Shown piece after piece: positions 32,669 through 40,276 of a stretch of 55,447 bases of DNA. Made by a program: the position numbers and the translations under genes. The notes beneath the pieces are model-generated. The model did not search any database. It was not told the DNA's origin and was given only the letters and a program-made list of their open reading frames with translations. Every line of letters starts with the position of its first letter. Position 1 is the stretch's first letter. This DNA is from Prevotellaceae bacterium UBA2738 (GTDB lineage Bacteria > Bacteroidota > Bacteroidia > Bacteroidales > Bacteroidaceae), in contig DEJW01000024.1 of assembly GCA_002353585.1 (NCBI GenBank), positions 24,290 through 79,736 on the forward strand. Reading direction: 5' to 3'.

Positions 32669-33700
32669 ATGAAATACTGGTTACATAGAATTACAGGTGG
32701 AGACTATGCACTACCATTCGCACACCCCCTTTTGTTTACACATCATTATTTATCAATAGGATGGAGTGATTTTTCTTCTGATGATTTCGTAAGGAAGGTG
32801 TTAGCAGAAGGTCTGTCCGCCATTGAAAATGCTACACTGTCTGAAGGTTGGGGACTACCCAAGAACAGATGGAACCTGTGGCGTTTTATACATGAGATGA
32901 AGAGTGGTGACATCATTCTTGTTCCTACAAGTCAGGCATTCAGTCTTTTTGAAATTGAAGACGATGTTATCTTTTCCAATGAATCCATAGACTCTTCTGT
33001 TTTTATGGATTGGAATGGAAAGCGAGCTATCAGAAAAGAAGACGGTTATTATTACAATGTAAACGGTCAGCCAATAGATTTAGGCTTTTATAGAAAGGTG
33101 AAGCCTATTCTGTATAACATACCACGAGCTGGCTTTGCTGACCAGAGGCTCATATCCAGAATGAAAATCAGACAGACCAATGTGGATATCTCTGATTTAA
33201 AAAGTTCTATAGAGAATGCCCGAAAGGCATACGAGGAGCAGAAGCCAATCAATCTGAAAGAAAAAATCTTAGATGAGACAGCTCCTAAACTACTCTCATT
33301 GATTGAGAATCTAACGAGTGCAGACCATTTCGAAAGCCTTGTAGAATGGTATCTGAAATCATTAGGAGCGAGAACAGAAATCCCGAGCAAGAATGCTCCA
33401 GACAAAGGTGAGGGAGATGCTGATGTCATAGGTTACTTTGAAAACATCAAGACAGCCATTATGGTCCAGGTAAAAAAACATGAAGGCATAACAGACGAAT
33501 GGGCTATTCAGCAAATAAAAGCCTATAAAACCAATCACACCTACGACGATTACCTAACACAGATGTGGGTCATCTCATCATGTGAACATTATAGCCTCGC
33601 AGCTATGAATGAAGCTGAAGAAGCAGGTGTCCGTCTTATTACTGGCTTAGACTTCGCCAAAATGATTCTGAATGCTGGCCTGGAGGGATTAAACATCTAA
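32669..33700 (+). CDS. Mrr-like restriction endonuclease
   Basis: This is a 343-residue protein. The C-terminal half has a PD-(D/E)XK nuclease core of Mrr type: a helix with Glu (HFESLVEWYLKSLG, about 218-232), GEGDADV (247-253) and QVKK (267-270), with a later WVISS strand. The N-terminal half (YWLHRITGGDY, LSIGWSDFS, MKSGDIILVPT) resembles a PUA/EVE-like fold used by modification-dependent enzymes to recognise modified bases. No methyltransferase is adjacent, so a type IV (modification-dependent) role is likely. It starts 15 bp after exonuclease copy 2. Confidence 0.78.
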   Translation: MKYWLHRITGGDYALPFAHPLLFTHHYLSIGWSDFSSDDFVRKVLAEGLSAIENATLSEGWGLPKNRWNLWRFIHEMKSGDIILVPTSQAFSLFEIEDDVIFSNESIDSSVFMDWNGKRAIRKEDGYYYNVNGQPIDLGFYRKVKPILYNIPRAGFADQRLISRMKIRQTNVDISDLKSSIENARKAYEEQKPINLKEKILDETAPKLLSLIENLTSADHFESLVEWYLKSLGARTEIPSKNAPDKGEGDADVIGYFENIKTAIMVQVKKHEGITDEWAIQQIKAYKTNHTYDDYLTQMWVISSCEHYSLAAMNEAEEAGVRLITGLDFAKMILNAGLEGLNI

Positions 33701-33739
33701 AAAATCTTTTTATTTATTTTCTGTTTCATATTAAATTTC

Positions 33740-33748
33740 TATCTTTGC
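33740..33748 (+). promoter_or_regulatory. -7 box before the small conserved protein
   Basis: TATCTTTGC lies 30 bp before the next start. TTTT rather than TTTG lies 19 bp upstream. Unlike the WYL, secreted-protein and AAA+ promoters, it has no palindrome. Confidence 0.5.
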
Positions 33749-33778
33749 AAACAGATAGACCTAAAAACTAATCTAAAT

Positions 33779-34000
33779 ATGAGTAAAGTTTTCAGAATTA
33801 CGCCTAAACGAGTGAAGCGCTCTAATGGGCAGGTGTTGACACCAGACATGTCAATCACAGTGACCACAAGGTCACACACCACCACTCCATTCTACAATGG
33901 AGCAGTAGAGATAAAAGAACAATACATGCGAATCTATGGCTTTGACTACCAGAAAGCATGCTGCTCAGCAAATGATTTTGAATTTGAGAAGTTGGACTAA
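33779..34000 (+). CDS. Small conserved hypothetical protein
   Basis: This is a 73-residue protein, MSKVFRITPKRVKRSNGQVL and on, with a central VTTRSHTTTPFYNGAVEI and an end containing a CC pair and acidic residues. I recall similar short proteins in Bacteroidetes beside nuclease genes but cannot name the family safely. It has its own -7 box and lies 17 bp before the DUF262-HNH gene, so the two are probably co-transcribed. Confidence 0.7.
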   Translation: MSKVFRITPKRVKRSNGQVLTPDMSITVTTRSHTTTPFYNGAVEIKEQYMRIYGFDYQKACCSANDFEFEKLD

Positions 34001-34017
34001 AAAACTTACTAACTATT

Positions 34018-36396
34018 ATGAAAAATTTATCATACACTCTTCGACAAATTGCTTCTTGGACTTCATGTGATTCTGAGGTGCAGATTCCAGCACTTCAAAG
34101 AGGTCTTGTGTGGAAACCTCGTCAGGTAGAACTTCTTTGGGACTCAATCCTTAGAGGTTTTCCTATTGGCTCTTTTATGCTATCAGACATTGTAAACAAT
34201 GAAGGAGCGGGTAAATATTACCTTATGGATGGGCAACAGAGATACAATGCAATTAGTATCGGGTTTAATACTGTTCCTGATGCAAGGGCTATTTTGTGGA
34301 TTGACCTTATGCCACCTTCATCAAAAAGTTCCACACGTACTTTCTGGGTCAAGGCTACTACCACACCTCACCCTTGGGGATTTAAAAATGATGATGAAGC
34401 TAATCGACTGAACACAGCAGAAAAAAGGAATGCCCTAAATGTATTTGACCTAAAAGGAAACATATATAATGACCATTTCTCTTTGACTGAAACATGGCCT
34501 ATTGAGGCTAATATGCCTATACCACTATGTTGTTTATTAGAGGCAGCAGAGAAATGTAATGATGACAAATCGTTTGTCACCGAAACATTGGCGATTTTCA
34601 ATGCAACGGATTTCTCTTTCCGTAATTTATTTAATGAAAAACTAAAACAATCTGATATTGCATTGGATTATTTGCGTGAGACTTTGTTTCCCGCTTTTAA
34701 GGCTTTGAAGGATTATACTATCACATGCAACCACCTTCCAAAGGAAGTGATGGAGACCGAGACCACTGAGGATTCTGTAGCCCAAACAACTTTGGAGGTA
34801 TTATTCACTCGTCTAAATACTGGTGGTACGGCAATTTCAAGAGATGACTTGAATTATTCTGCGATTAAAGCTTACTGGCCATCAATCAAAGATGTTAATG
34901 ATGGATTGGCTGAGAAATACATGAATCCAGCCAAGTTAGTGATGCTTGCATTTCGGCTTGCTTTAACTACTGATGAGGATAAAGGCTTTAAAAATGAAAT
35001 GACCATCAAGCAAATCAGAAGTGCTGCAAGGAAACCTGAAGAGAAAAATAAGATTGAAGCTTTGTATAAAGACAATCAGTTAGGGCGCATCCTAGACAAA
35101 GTTGATGAATGGTTAGGAGTAAAAGAAAATTCTGAACTTCGCACACCAAGTATTTTGCGAACAATTATTGCCCGAAATTCACCTGATGTTTATTTGCTGC
35201 TCATGTATCTCGCCAAAAAAGATTTGGAATCACCTATAAATCTTACTGTTCAGGAGATTAGAGCACTCGCCTTCTTGCTTCATTGGTTCGGAAACGATAG
35301 AAAAAAATGTGCCCAAGAGATATTTTATCGATGCAATAATGGTATTAACCGTTCAAATATTCTCAAAGGTATTTCAAGATTGATGCATGATTGCCAACTC
35401 CTTCATGTTTACACTCCTACGGAAGTTCAAAAATTCTTTGTAATAGAAGATTACAAAAATTGGAGATTATGGCAAAGCCTATCAGCACCAAACAGAAATT
35501 TTTTCAATAGAACATTTTGGTATGGCACTACAGAAGCCAAACAAATATTATTATATGCTGAAAGACAGTATATAAACACACATTTCAGCAATTATGACCC
35601 TGCACGACAGGATATGTGGGCCGAAGAAAATAGGCCATGGGATTTTGATCATATTGTACCTCAAAATTGGATAAGCAACAAGAGGGGCGCAGATTTCCGT
35701 GAGTATGACAAGGACTGGTTATGGAGTATTGGTAATATGGCTGCAATCTCCTTTGAAGCCAATAGAAGCAAAAATAATTCTAGCCAATACTCCGAATATC
35801 AAGAGAATAAAGATTCTCTCCATTATCTAGAGGATATCGAGTCGATAACTTCGGATATAACCTACCATCAGCAGCAGAGTGTAATGTTTGCAAAATTAAC
35901 ATTTAAAAGGTATTGTATGATTTACGCTACCTCTTATACTGTTATACAGCCATTAGTCGAAGAAATTATACTTTCAGACACCTTGCAAAAAAGAAAAGAA
36001 CTTATTCTTTCTATAATGGATTCATTTCCCACTGCAAAGCCTCACTTCGCAGCAGATGATGGAAATGACAGGGATGACCATTGGATTGAGCGGGAACAAG
36101 ATTGGGCAAGAGAATGGATAGGAGTCGGAATTGTTATGAAAGAATTTATGATATGCTTTGAGTGGTCTGGAATTATCGATAACGGCATCGTTAAAAATGC
36201 AGAAGTAGGAATCCGCAAAGCTCCAGGGACACGCGTCACACGTGAAAATCAAATATTACTTAGTCCTAATGAAGGGGATTATTTAGAACTAAATGATTGG
36301 TGGTATAAATGTGAAGAACTCCAGAGCCTTGATGCAAATAGAATTATTGAGAAAATGAAGTGTTATGAGAATATTTTAAAAGATCAGTTGCAATAA
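34018..36396 (+). CDS. DUF262-HNH nuclease (GmrSD-like)
   Basis: This is a 792-residue protein. The N-terminal DUF262/GmrS-like domain has the nucleotide-binding DGQQR motif (71-75), with IPALQRGLVWKPRQV upstream and FTRLNTGGTAISRDDL downstream. A C-terminal HNH-type nuclease is seen at FDHIVPQNW (about 543-551) and IGNMAAISFEANRSKNN (about 571-587). In GmrSD, BrxU and related type IV defence enzymes, the DUF262 domain hydrolyses NTP and licenses cleavage of modified phage DNA. Roughly 150 C-terminal residues beyond the HNH are unassigned. Base composition is more AT-rich than its housekeeping neighbours, consistent with transfer. Confidence 0.82.
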   Translation: MKNLSYTLRQIASWTSCDSEVQIPALQRGLVWKPRQVELLWDSILRGFPIGSFMLSDIVNNEGAGKYYLMDGQQRYNAISIGFNTVPDARAILWIDLMPPSSKSSTRTFWVKATTTPHPWGFKNDDEANRLNTAEKRNALNVFDLKGNIYNDHFSLTETWPIEANMPIPLCCLLEAAEKCNDDKSFVTETLAIFNATDFSFRNLFNEKLKQSDIALDYLRETLFPAFKALKDYTITCNHLPKEVMETETTEDSVAQTTLEVLFTRLNTGGTAISRDDLNYSAIKAYWPSIKDVNDGLAEKYMNPAKLVMLAFRLALTTDEDKGFKNEMTIKQIRSAARKPEEKNKIEALYKDNQLGRILDKVDEWLGVKENSELRTPSILRTIIARNSPDVYLLLMYLAKKDLESPINLTVQEIRALAFLLHWFGNDRKKCAQEIFYRCNNGINRSNILKGISRLMHDCQLLHVYTPTEVQKFFVIEDYKNWRLWQSLSAPNRNFFNRTFWYGTTEAKQILLYAERQYINTHFSNYDPARQDMWAEENRPWDFDHIVPQNWISNKRGADFREYDKDWLWSIGNMAAISFEANRSKNNSSQYSEYQENKDSLHYLEDIESITSDITYHQQQSVMFAKLTFKRYCMIYATSYTVIQPLVEEIILSDTLQKRKELILSIMDSFPTAKPHFAADDGNDRDDHWIEREQDWAREWIGVGIVMKEFMICFEWSGIIDNGIVKNAEVGIRKAPGTRVTRENQILLSPNEGDYLELNDWWYKCEELQSLDANRIIEKMKCYENILKDQLQ

Positions 36397-36432
36397 TAAT
36401 AGCTTAATTTTACACAAAAATATTTTTTTCTT

Positions 36433-36474
36433 AGACCTCTGCCACGAAATGACGGAGGTCTTTGTTTACTTTGC
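36433..36474 (+). promoter_or_regulatory. Operator-promoter of the secreted repeat protein
   Basis: AGACCTCTGCCA (36433-36444), a 5-nt spacer, then TGACGGAGGTCT (36450-36461) form an imperfect 12-bp palindrome. After exactly 4 bp comes the -7-like TTACTTTGC (36466-36474). The palindrome replaces the -33 box, as at 36945 and 31166. Confidence 0.75.
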
Positions 36475-36511
36475 AACTAACTTAAATATTAACCCTTTAA
36501 TAAATTATTTT

Positions 36512-36907
36512 ATGATTACAAAAGTATTGAACAACGAATTTATGCAGAAGATTCTAATAATCTTAGTGGTAGTGCTTGGTTCTATGGAAACAAAGGCACA
36601 GAATATTAGTAGCATAGAAACAACAAATAATTGGTATTATATTTATGATGACAGTGGCAAGAAGATAAATACTGTCAGCACTACAACTGGAGAACTTAAA
36701 GGCTACAGTGCAAATTTCTACGTTATCCAGCATGGTATGTGGATTCACACCTATAGCCCTACTGGGAAGAAACTTCATACATTCACGGATTCATCTGTCG
36801 GTAGAATTCTCTCTGTGACTGGTGATTCTTTTACATCCCAGAAAGGCGCATGGATTCATACATGGAACAAGGATGGAAAGAAGATTAACACTCGTCCTGC
36901 ACGTTGA
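36512..36907 (+). CDS. Small secreted three-repeat protein
   Basis: This is a 131-residue protein with a signal peptide ending about residue 30 (ILIILVVVLGSMETKAQ). The mature part has three repeats spaced 36-37 residues, each W-x3-(Y/W)-x3-GKK-x2-T, at W41, W77 and W114 (for example WIHTYSPTGKKLHT). I know no named family. I chose ATG 36512 because it lies downstream of the -7 box; ATG 36542 (MQKILII) is an alternative, and an open-frame start at 36449 would overlap the operator. It shares its operator with the WYL and AAA+ units, and its export sets it apart from its nuclease neighbours. Confidence 0.75.
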   Translation: MITKVLNNEFMQKILIILVVVLGSMETKAQNISSIETTNNWYYIYDDSGKKINTVSTTTGELKGYSANFYVIQHGMWIHTYSPTGKKLHTFTDSSVGRILSVTGDSFTSQKGAWIHTWNKDGKKINTRPAR

Positions 36908-36944
36908 CAGAATATTATTTTTTCGATATAATATCACTTTCCTC

Positions 36945-36986
36945 AGACCTCTGCCACAAGTTGGCAGAGGTCTTTACTTCCTTTGC
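36945..36986 (+). promoter_or_regulatory. Operator-promoter of the AAA+ operon
   Basis: A perfect 12-bp palindrome, AGACCTCTGCCA (36945-36956) with TGGCAGAGGTCT (36962-36973) around CAAGT, lies 4 bp before the -7-like TTCCTTTGC (36978-36986). It could alternatively act as a terminator hairpin for the upstream gene, but no proper T-run follows. Confidence 0.75.
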
Positions 36987-37013
36987 ACTTGTAATAATAA
37001 AAACTAAAGAGAG

Positions 37014-38663
37014 ATGGCTATGAAAAGGAATATAGATTTGCTCTCTGCTATAGAGCAGATAGTTGAGAAAGCGAAAGACAGCGGACTGAGCAGTGAGTTC
37101 TTTCGCAAGGCTGACAGGTATATAAAATATGTAGCAGAGAAACTGGAACTCACCAAGGAGCAGAGCGTGATGATGGCTCTGTTTATTGACCATAGTGACA
37201 CTACTGACATAACGATTAGCTGCTTCTGCAAATTACTTGGGTGCAGAACCACGAGAATCATCAGGTATATGTCTGACATTGATGTGCTTGAGAAGAGGGA
37301 ATTGATCAGATGCAGTCGTGATGGTAACCATATAACATACAGGGTTCCCATAGAAGTGATTGAGGCTTTTAAGAAGAATGAGAAGTTTACGGCTAAGGAC
37401 TGCTCTGGTTTGTCTTGTCTGGAGTTGTTCGTAGAGATTGAAAAAATATTTGAGTTGAGAGATAACAAAGAGTTAACATTCTCAGCCACTGCAGATAAGA
37501 TACAACATCTGTTTGATTGCAATGCTCAGCTTCTCTATGTGCAGAAGGTTAGGAGCTATAAACTGGATGAGGAGGACGAAATGATGTTGGTTCTCTTTTC
37601 GCATCTGTTTGTAAATAATAGCGATGATGGAATAATGTTTCATGACTTGGAATTCCTTTACGACAACAAGTGCACATGGAGGCTCATTAAAACTTCTATG
37701 AACAACGGAACTTTTATTCTATTACGGGAAAATATAATAGAGAACAACTGCAGTGACGGCTTTGTTGACAGGTCTTCATTTCGCATGACGGCTAAAGCCA
37801 AACGGGATTTATTCTCAGAACTCAATCTGTCGCTTATGAATGAGGAGGAGAAGCGCAATGATGTTATCAAACATGAGGAAATAACTCACAAAAAGTTATT
37901 CTATGACGACAACATCAGCAGGCAGATAGCAGAATTAGGCAAACTGCTGGAGGAGTCGGAATATAAAAAGGTTAATTCTCGAATGAAGGCTAATGGCTTC
38001 AGATGTGGCTTCACATGCCTGTTTTATGGTGCACCAGGTACTGGAAAGACCGAGACTGTGATGCAGTTAGCCAGACAAACGAAGCGTGACATTCTTCAGG
38101 TCAACATATCACAGATTAAGAGCATGTGGGTGGGAGAAAGTGAGAAGAACATCCAGATGGTTTTCGATGCCTATCGTTCTATTGTGAAAGAGCGAAGCAT
38201 CACTCCTATCCTACTCTTCAATGAGGCTGATGCCATAATTAGCAAACGACATACTGGAGCAGAAAGAGCTGTTGACAAGATGGAGAATGCAATACAGAAC
38301 ATAATTCTTCAGGAAATGGAGAGTCTAGATGGAATACTCATTGCCACAACCAATCTGGTACAGAACATGGATAAAGCATTTGAGCGCAGATTCCTTTACA
38401 AGATAAAGTTTGAGAAACCTACTATTGAGGCACGTATGAATATGTGGCATGAGATGATTCCAGCTCTGAAGGATGATGAAGTACGCATTCTGGCAACGAG
38501 ATATAACTTCAGTGGAGGACAGGTTGAGAACATAGCTCGCCACTACACCATAGCGAACATCTTGCATGGAGAGTCTGAAAACATTATTGAGGAGCTTTCT
38601 TCGTATTGTGACAGTGAAAGACTTGATGAGAAAGAACATCACAAAATAGGATTTAACGTATAA
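37014..38663 (+). CDS. AAA+ ATPase with N-terminal winged helix
   Basis: This is a 549-residue protein. An N-terminal helix-turn-helix-like region (about residues 60-110, KLLGCRTTRIIRYMSDIDVL) is followed by a long middle section and a C-terminal AAA+ domain. Walker A is GAPGTGKT (339-346). Walker B reads LLFNEADA (about 399-406), with Asn in place of the usual Asp, a variant I associate with a Bacteroidetes AAA family. Sensor-1 is IATTNL, and ERRFLYKIKFEKP holds the likely arginine finger. The first two possible starts (MAMKRN, MKRN) are 6 bp apart. It leads a four-gene unit under the shared operator. Confidence 0.82.
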   Translation: MAMKRNIDLLSAIEQIVEKAKDSGLSSEFFRKADRYIKYVAEKLELTKEQSVMMALFIDHSDTTDITISCFCKLLGCRTTRIIRYMSDIDVLEKRELIRCSRDGNHITYRVPIEVIEAFKKNEKFTAKDCSGLSCLELFVEIEKIFELRDNKELTFSATADKIQHLFDCNAQLLYVQKVRSYKLDEEDEMMLVLFSHLFVNNSDDGIMFHDLEFLYDNKCTWRLIKTSMNNGTFILLRENIIENNCSDGFVDRSSFRMTAKAKRDLFSELNLSLMNEEEKRNDVIKHEEITHKKLFYDDNISRQIAELGKLLEESEYKKVNSRMKANGFRCGFTCLFYGAPGTGKTETVMQLARQTKRDILQVNISQIKSMWVGESEKNIQMVFDAYRSIVKERSITPILLFNEADAIISKRHTGAERAVDKMENAIQNIILQEMESLDGILIATTNLVQNMDKAFERRFLYKIKFEKPTIEARMNMWHEMIPALKDDEVRILATRYNFSGGQVENIARHYTIANILHGESENIIEELSSYCDSERLDEKEHHKIGFNV

Positions 38664-38679
38664 ATAATGTAGTAAACGT

Positions 38680-39183
38680 ATGGAAGAACTGAAATCATTA
38701 GAGCAGATAGAGAAGCCTGGATTGTGGTTTGTCTATTCTATGCAGCCAACTCTTGAGTTATGCAGATACATCTATCAGTTGGCGGTAGAGACAGGACTAC
38801 ACCTAACGGTATATTCTTCGGCTTCAGAAGAGGAAATACAAAACAATGTTTTCGACCTCATAAAAAATAACTGTATAGAGAATGCTTCAAATGAGTCAGA
38901 ACGCAACTGGCTGGAACAGGAACTAAGTGAATATAACACACATGGTTACTTCTGCAGCATGGAGGAACTGAACGAATATGTGCCCAAAGGTTCATTCTGG
39001 AGTAATAATGTAATTATTGATGATTTCAAAATATTTAATATCAATCATCATGACATACATTTGATAGATAACATTTCTGAACTCTTCGAAGAAGAAAGTG
39101 ACATATCCAAGGTATATCAAATGCTGGAGCAAGAAGCTATAGACTATAAAAATACCATTATAATTTTTGAGAGAACAAAATGA
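38680..39183 (+). CDS. Unrecognised protein in the AAA+ operon
   Basis: This is a 167-residue acidic protein, MEELKSLEQIEKPGLWFVYS and on. It has no signal peptide or membrane helix. A mixed alpha/beta pattern is suggested (LWFVYSMQPTLELCRYIY, LTVYSSASEEEI, a C-terminal TIIIFERTK strand). It lies 16 bp after the AAA+ gene and overlaps the next gene by 4 nt (ATGA). I cannot assign a family; a substrate or adaptor for the ATPase is one possibility. Confidence 0.75.
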   Translation: MEELKSLEQIEKPGLWFVYSMQPTLELCRYIYQLAVETGLHLTVYSSASEEEIQNNVFDLIKNNCIENASNESERNWLEQELSEYNTHGYFCSMEELNEYVPKGSFWSNNVIIDDFKIFNINHHDIHLIDNISELFEEESDISKVYQMLEQEAIDYKNTIIIFERTK

Positions 39184-39557
39184 ACAAGGAGGAACTTAAT
39201 AAGCTGATTAAGGAGATGACCAATAATCCTCAAAGCCTCGTTGACATTACACTTAACGATGCGAAGAGATTGTTTGACGAGAATAAAGATATTCATGATT
39301 TTGACGCTTCTGTCAACGCATCAGCTGATGGCAGAATGGAACGCCTAATGAACCAAGTAAAAAGGACTGTAACAGTAGAGAATGGAGACATTCATCTGCT
39401 TTTTTATCTGTTCTTTCCTGAGAATCTACCATTAATGATGCATGAACTATCGCAGTTTACCAAATGGATTGATACAATACCAGGTAGCTATACCATCAGA
39501 TGGGGAATGGCAAAGCATTCTGCTCAAGAACTTAGAACAATAATATTATGGCAATAA
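39180..39557 (+). CDS. Unrecognised protein in the AAA+ operon, faint FtsZ C-terminal-like pattern
   Basis: This is a 125-residue protein with a charged helical N-terminal half. The C-terminal half reads DIHLLFYLFFPENLPLMMHE, a helix, then YTIRWGMAKHSAQELRTIIL. The spacing of a helix followed by a hydrophobic-x-WGxA strand and a final strand recalls the C-terminal domain of FtsZ/tubulin-like proteins. This is pattern matching by eye and weak. It is coupled to the previous gene (ATGA) and its 3' end overlaps a 26-residue ORF. Confidence 0.72.
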   Translation: MNKEELNKLIKEMTNNPQSLVDITLNDAKRLFDENKDIHDFDASVNASADGRMERLMNQVKRTVTVENGDIHLLFYLFFPENLPLMMHELSQFTKWIDTIPGSYTIRWGMAKHSAQELRTIILWQ

Positions 39558-39628
39558 AGAAACAGAAAGAGCCAAAATCATATTGGAGTCACAAGAATTG
39601 GACAAAAAGAAGACATTTTGAAAAGTAA
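39548..39628 (+). CDS. 26-residue basic peptide
   Basis: A short ORF starts 10 nt before the previous stop in another frame and encodes MAIKKQKEPKSYWSHKNWTK and six further residues. About ten of 26 residues are Lys or Arg, with two Trp and two His. The overlapping start is the same coupling style as the rest of this operon. It is too short for family assignment and could be spurious. Confidence 0.4.
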   Translation: MAIKKQKEPKSYWSHKNWTKRRHFEK

Positions 39629-39635
39629 CCTCCTA

Positions 39636-39828
39636 AGGTCACTAAATCGCTCTCAAGGCGCATGAATACTGGGCTGAGGATAGTGACCTATGTTTGCCGA
39701 CAGGTCACTATGTAGGTCACTTGATACCTCACAATAAATTAATTAGGAATTAGTAATTAAGCTAAAGTGCTGATTGTAGTGACCTGTATAGTGACCTATA
39801 TAGTGACCTCTCTCGAAAAGAGGTCACT
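39636..39828. repeat. Block 1: eight copies of octamer AGTGACCT with 12-bp phasing
   Basis: AGTGACCT occurs at 39682, 39778, 39790 and 39802, and as AGGTCACT at 39636, 39702, 39714 and 39821. Neighbouring copies are exactly 12 bp apart (39778/39790/39802 and 39702/39714). The outer copies pair into a 10-bp stem at 39802-39828 (loop CTCGAAA) and a hairpin at 39682-39709. A core phrase GCTCTCAAGGCGCATGAATA (from 39649) precedes the inner hairpin. The 39629-40276 gap holds no recognised gene. Confidence 0.75.
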
Positions 39829-39830
39829 AT

Positions 39831-39861
39831 CGGGAAGGCGCATAAACACTGGGGAGAGAGG
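39831..39861. repeat. Third, diverged copy of the core phrase
   Basis: GGAAGGCGCATAAACACTGG and the following GAGAGAGG resemble the core at 39649 and 40021. It is followed by another hairpin, TTCACGAAAA/TTTTCGTGAA, at 39886-39913. Confidence 0.55.
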
Positions 39862-40000
39862 GGCGTTAGTGAGGTTAGGAGGTTATTCACGAAAACTTCA
39901 CGTTTTTCGTGAAATTAGAAATTGAAAAATTAAGAAATTATTTTTATTTCTCCAAACAAAGGAGTAAAAAACTAAAGGAAAGAAAGATTTTGCTGTTTAA

Positions 40001-40104
40001 CCCCACATACTCACTTAGGGGCTCTCAGGGCATATGGATACTGGGATGAGGCGAGTGGGGTTGGAAATGCTCTACCCCACTCGCAACCCCACTTTTGACC
40101 CCAC
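40001..40104. repeat. Block 2: same layout with CCCCAC/GTGGGG words
   Basis: The core phrase GCTCTCAGGGCATATGGATA (from 40021) is followed by a 10-bp stem GCGAGTGGGG/CCCCACTCGC (40051-40060 with 40075-40084). ACCCCAC words lie at about 40001, 40074, 40086 and 40098. The core is shared with block 1, but the stem sequence is different, as if the architecture were kept while the stem changed. Confidence 0.75.
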
Positions 40105-40179
40105 TAAGGTGATTTTGATTTATAGGGAAGATGAGAGAGGTCACTTGAAATATTTGCGGAAAGAAATGCTGGTTTTTAT

Positions 40180-40210
40180 TTTGTTGTTTTAGAAAAAAAG
40201 CGTAACTTTG
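40180..40210 (+). promoter_or_regulatory. Promoter upstream of the micro-ORF and HU-like gene
   Basis: TTTG (40180-40183) and TAACTTTG (40203-40210) are separated by 19 bp. A second -7-like TAACTTTGC lies at 40256-40264 without a good -33 box. Confidence 0.7.
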
Positions 40211-40276
40211 TAGTGCTTACGAATGTAAGGCAAATAACTATGCTTTTACTGTCACTAACTTTGCAACTGCGTGGAG

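Noticed and set aside
36945..36973. Terminator for the secreted repeat gene
   Set aside because: The stem is perfect but is not followed by a clean T-run, and the same palindrome sits at an identical distance from -7 boxes elsewhere, so an operator explains it better.
39636..40104. CRISPR array
   Set aside because: Repeats are only 8 bp, occur in both orientations and lack uniform spacers; no cas genes are present.
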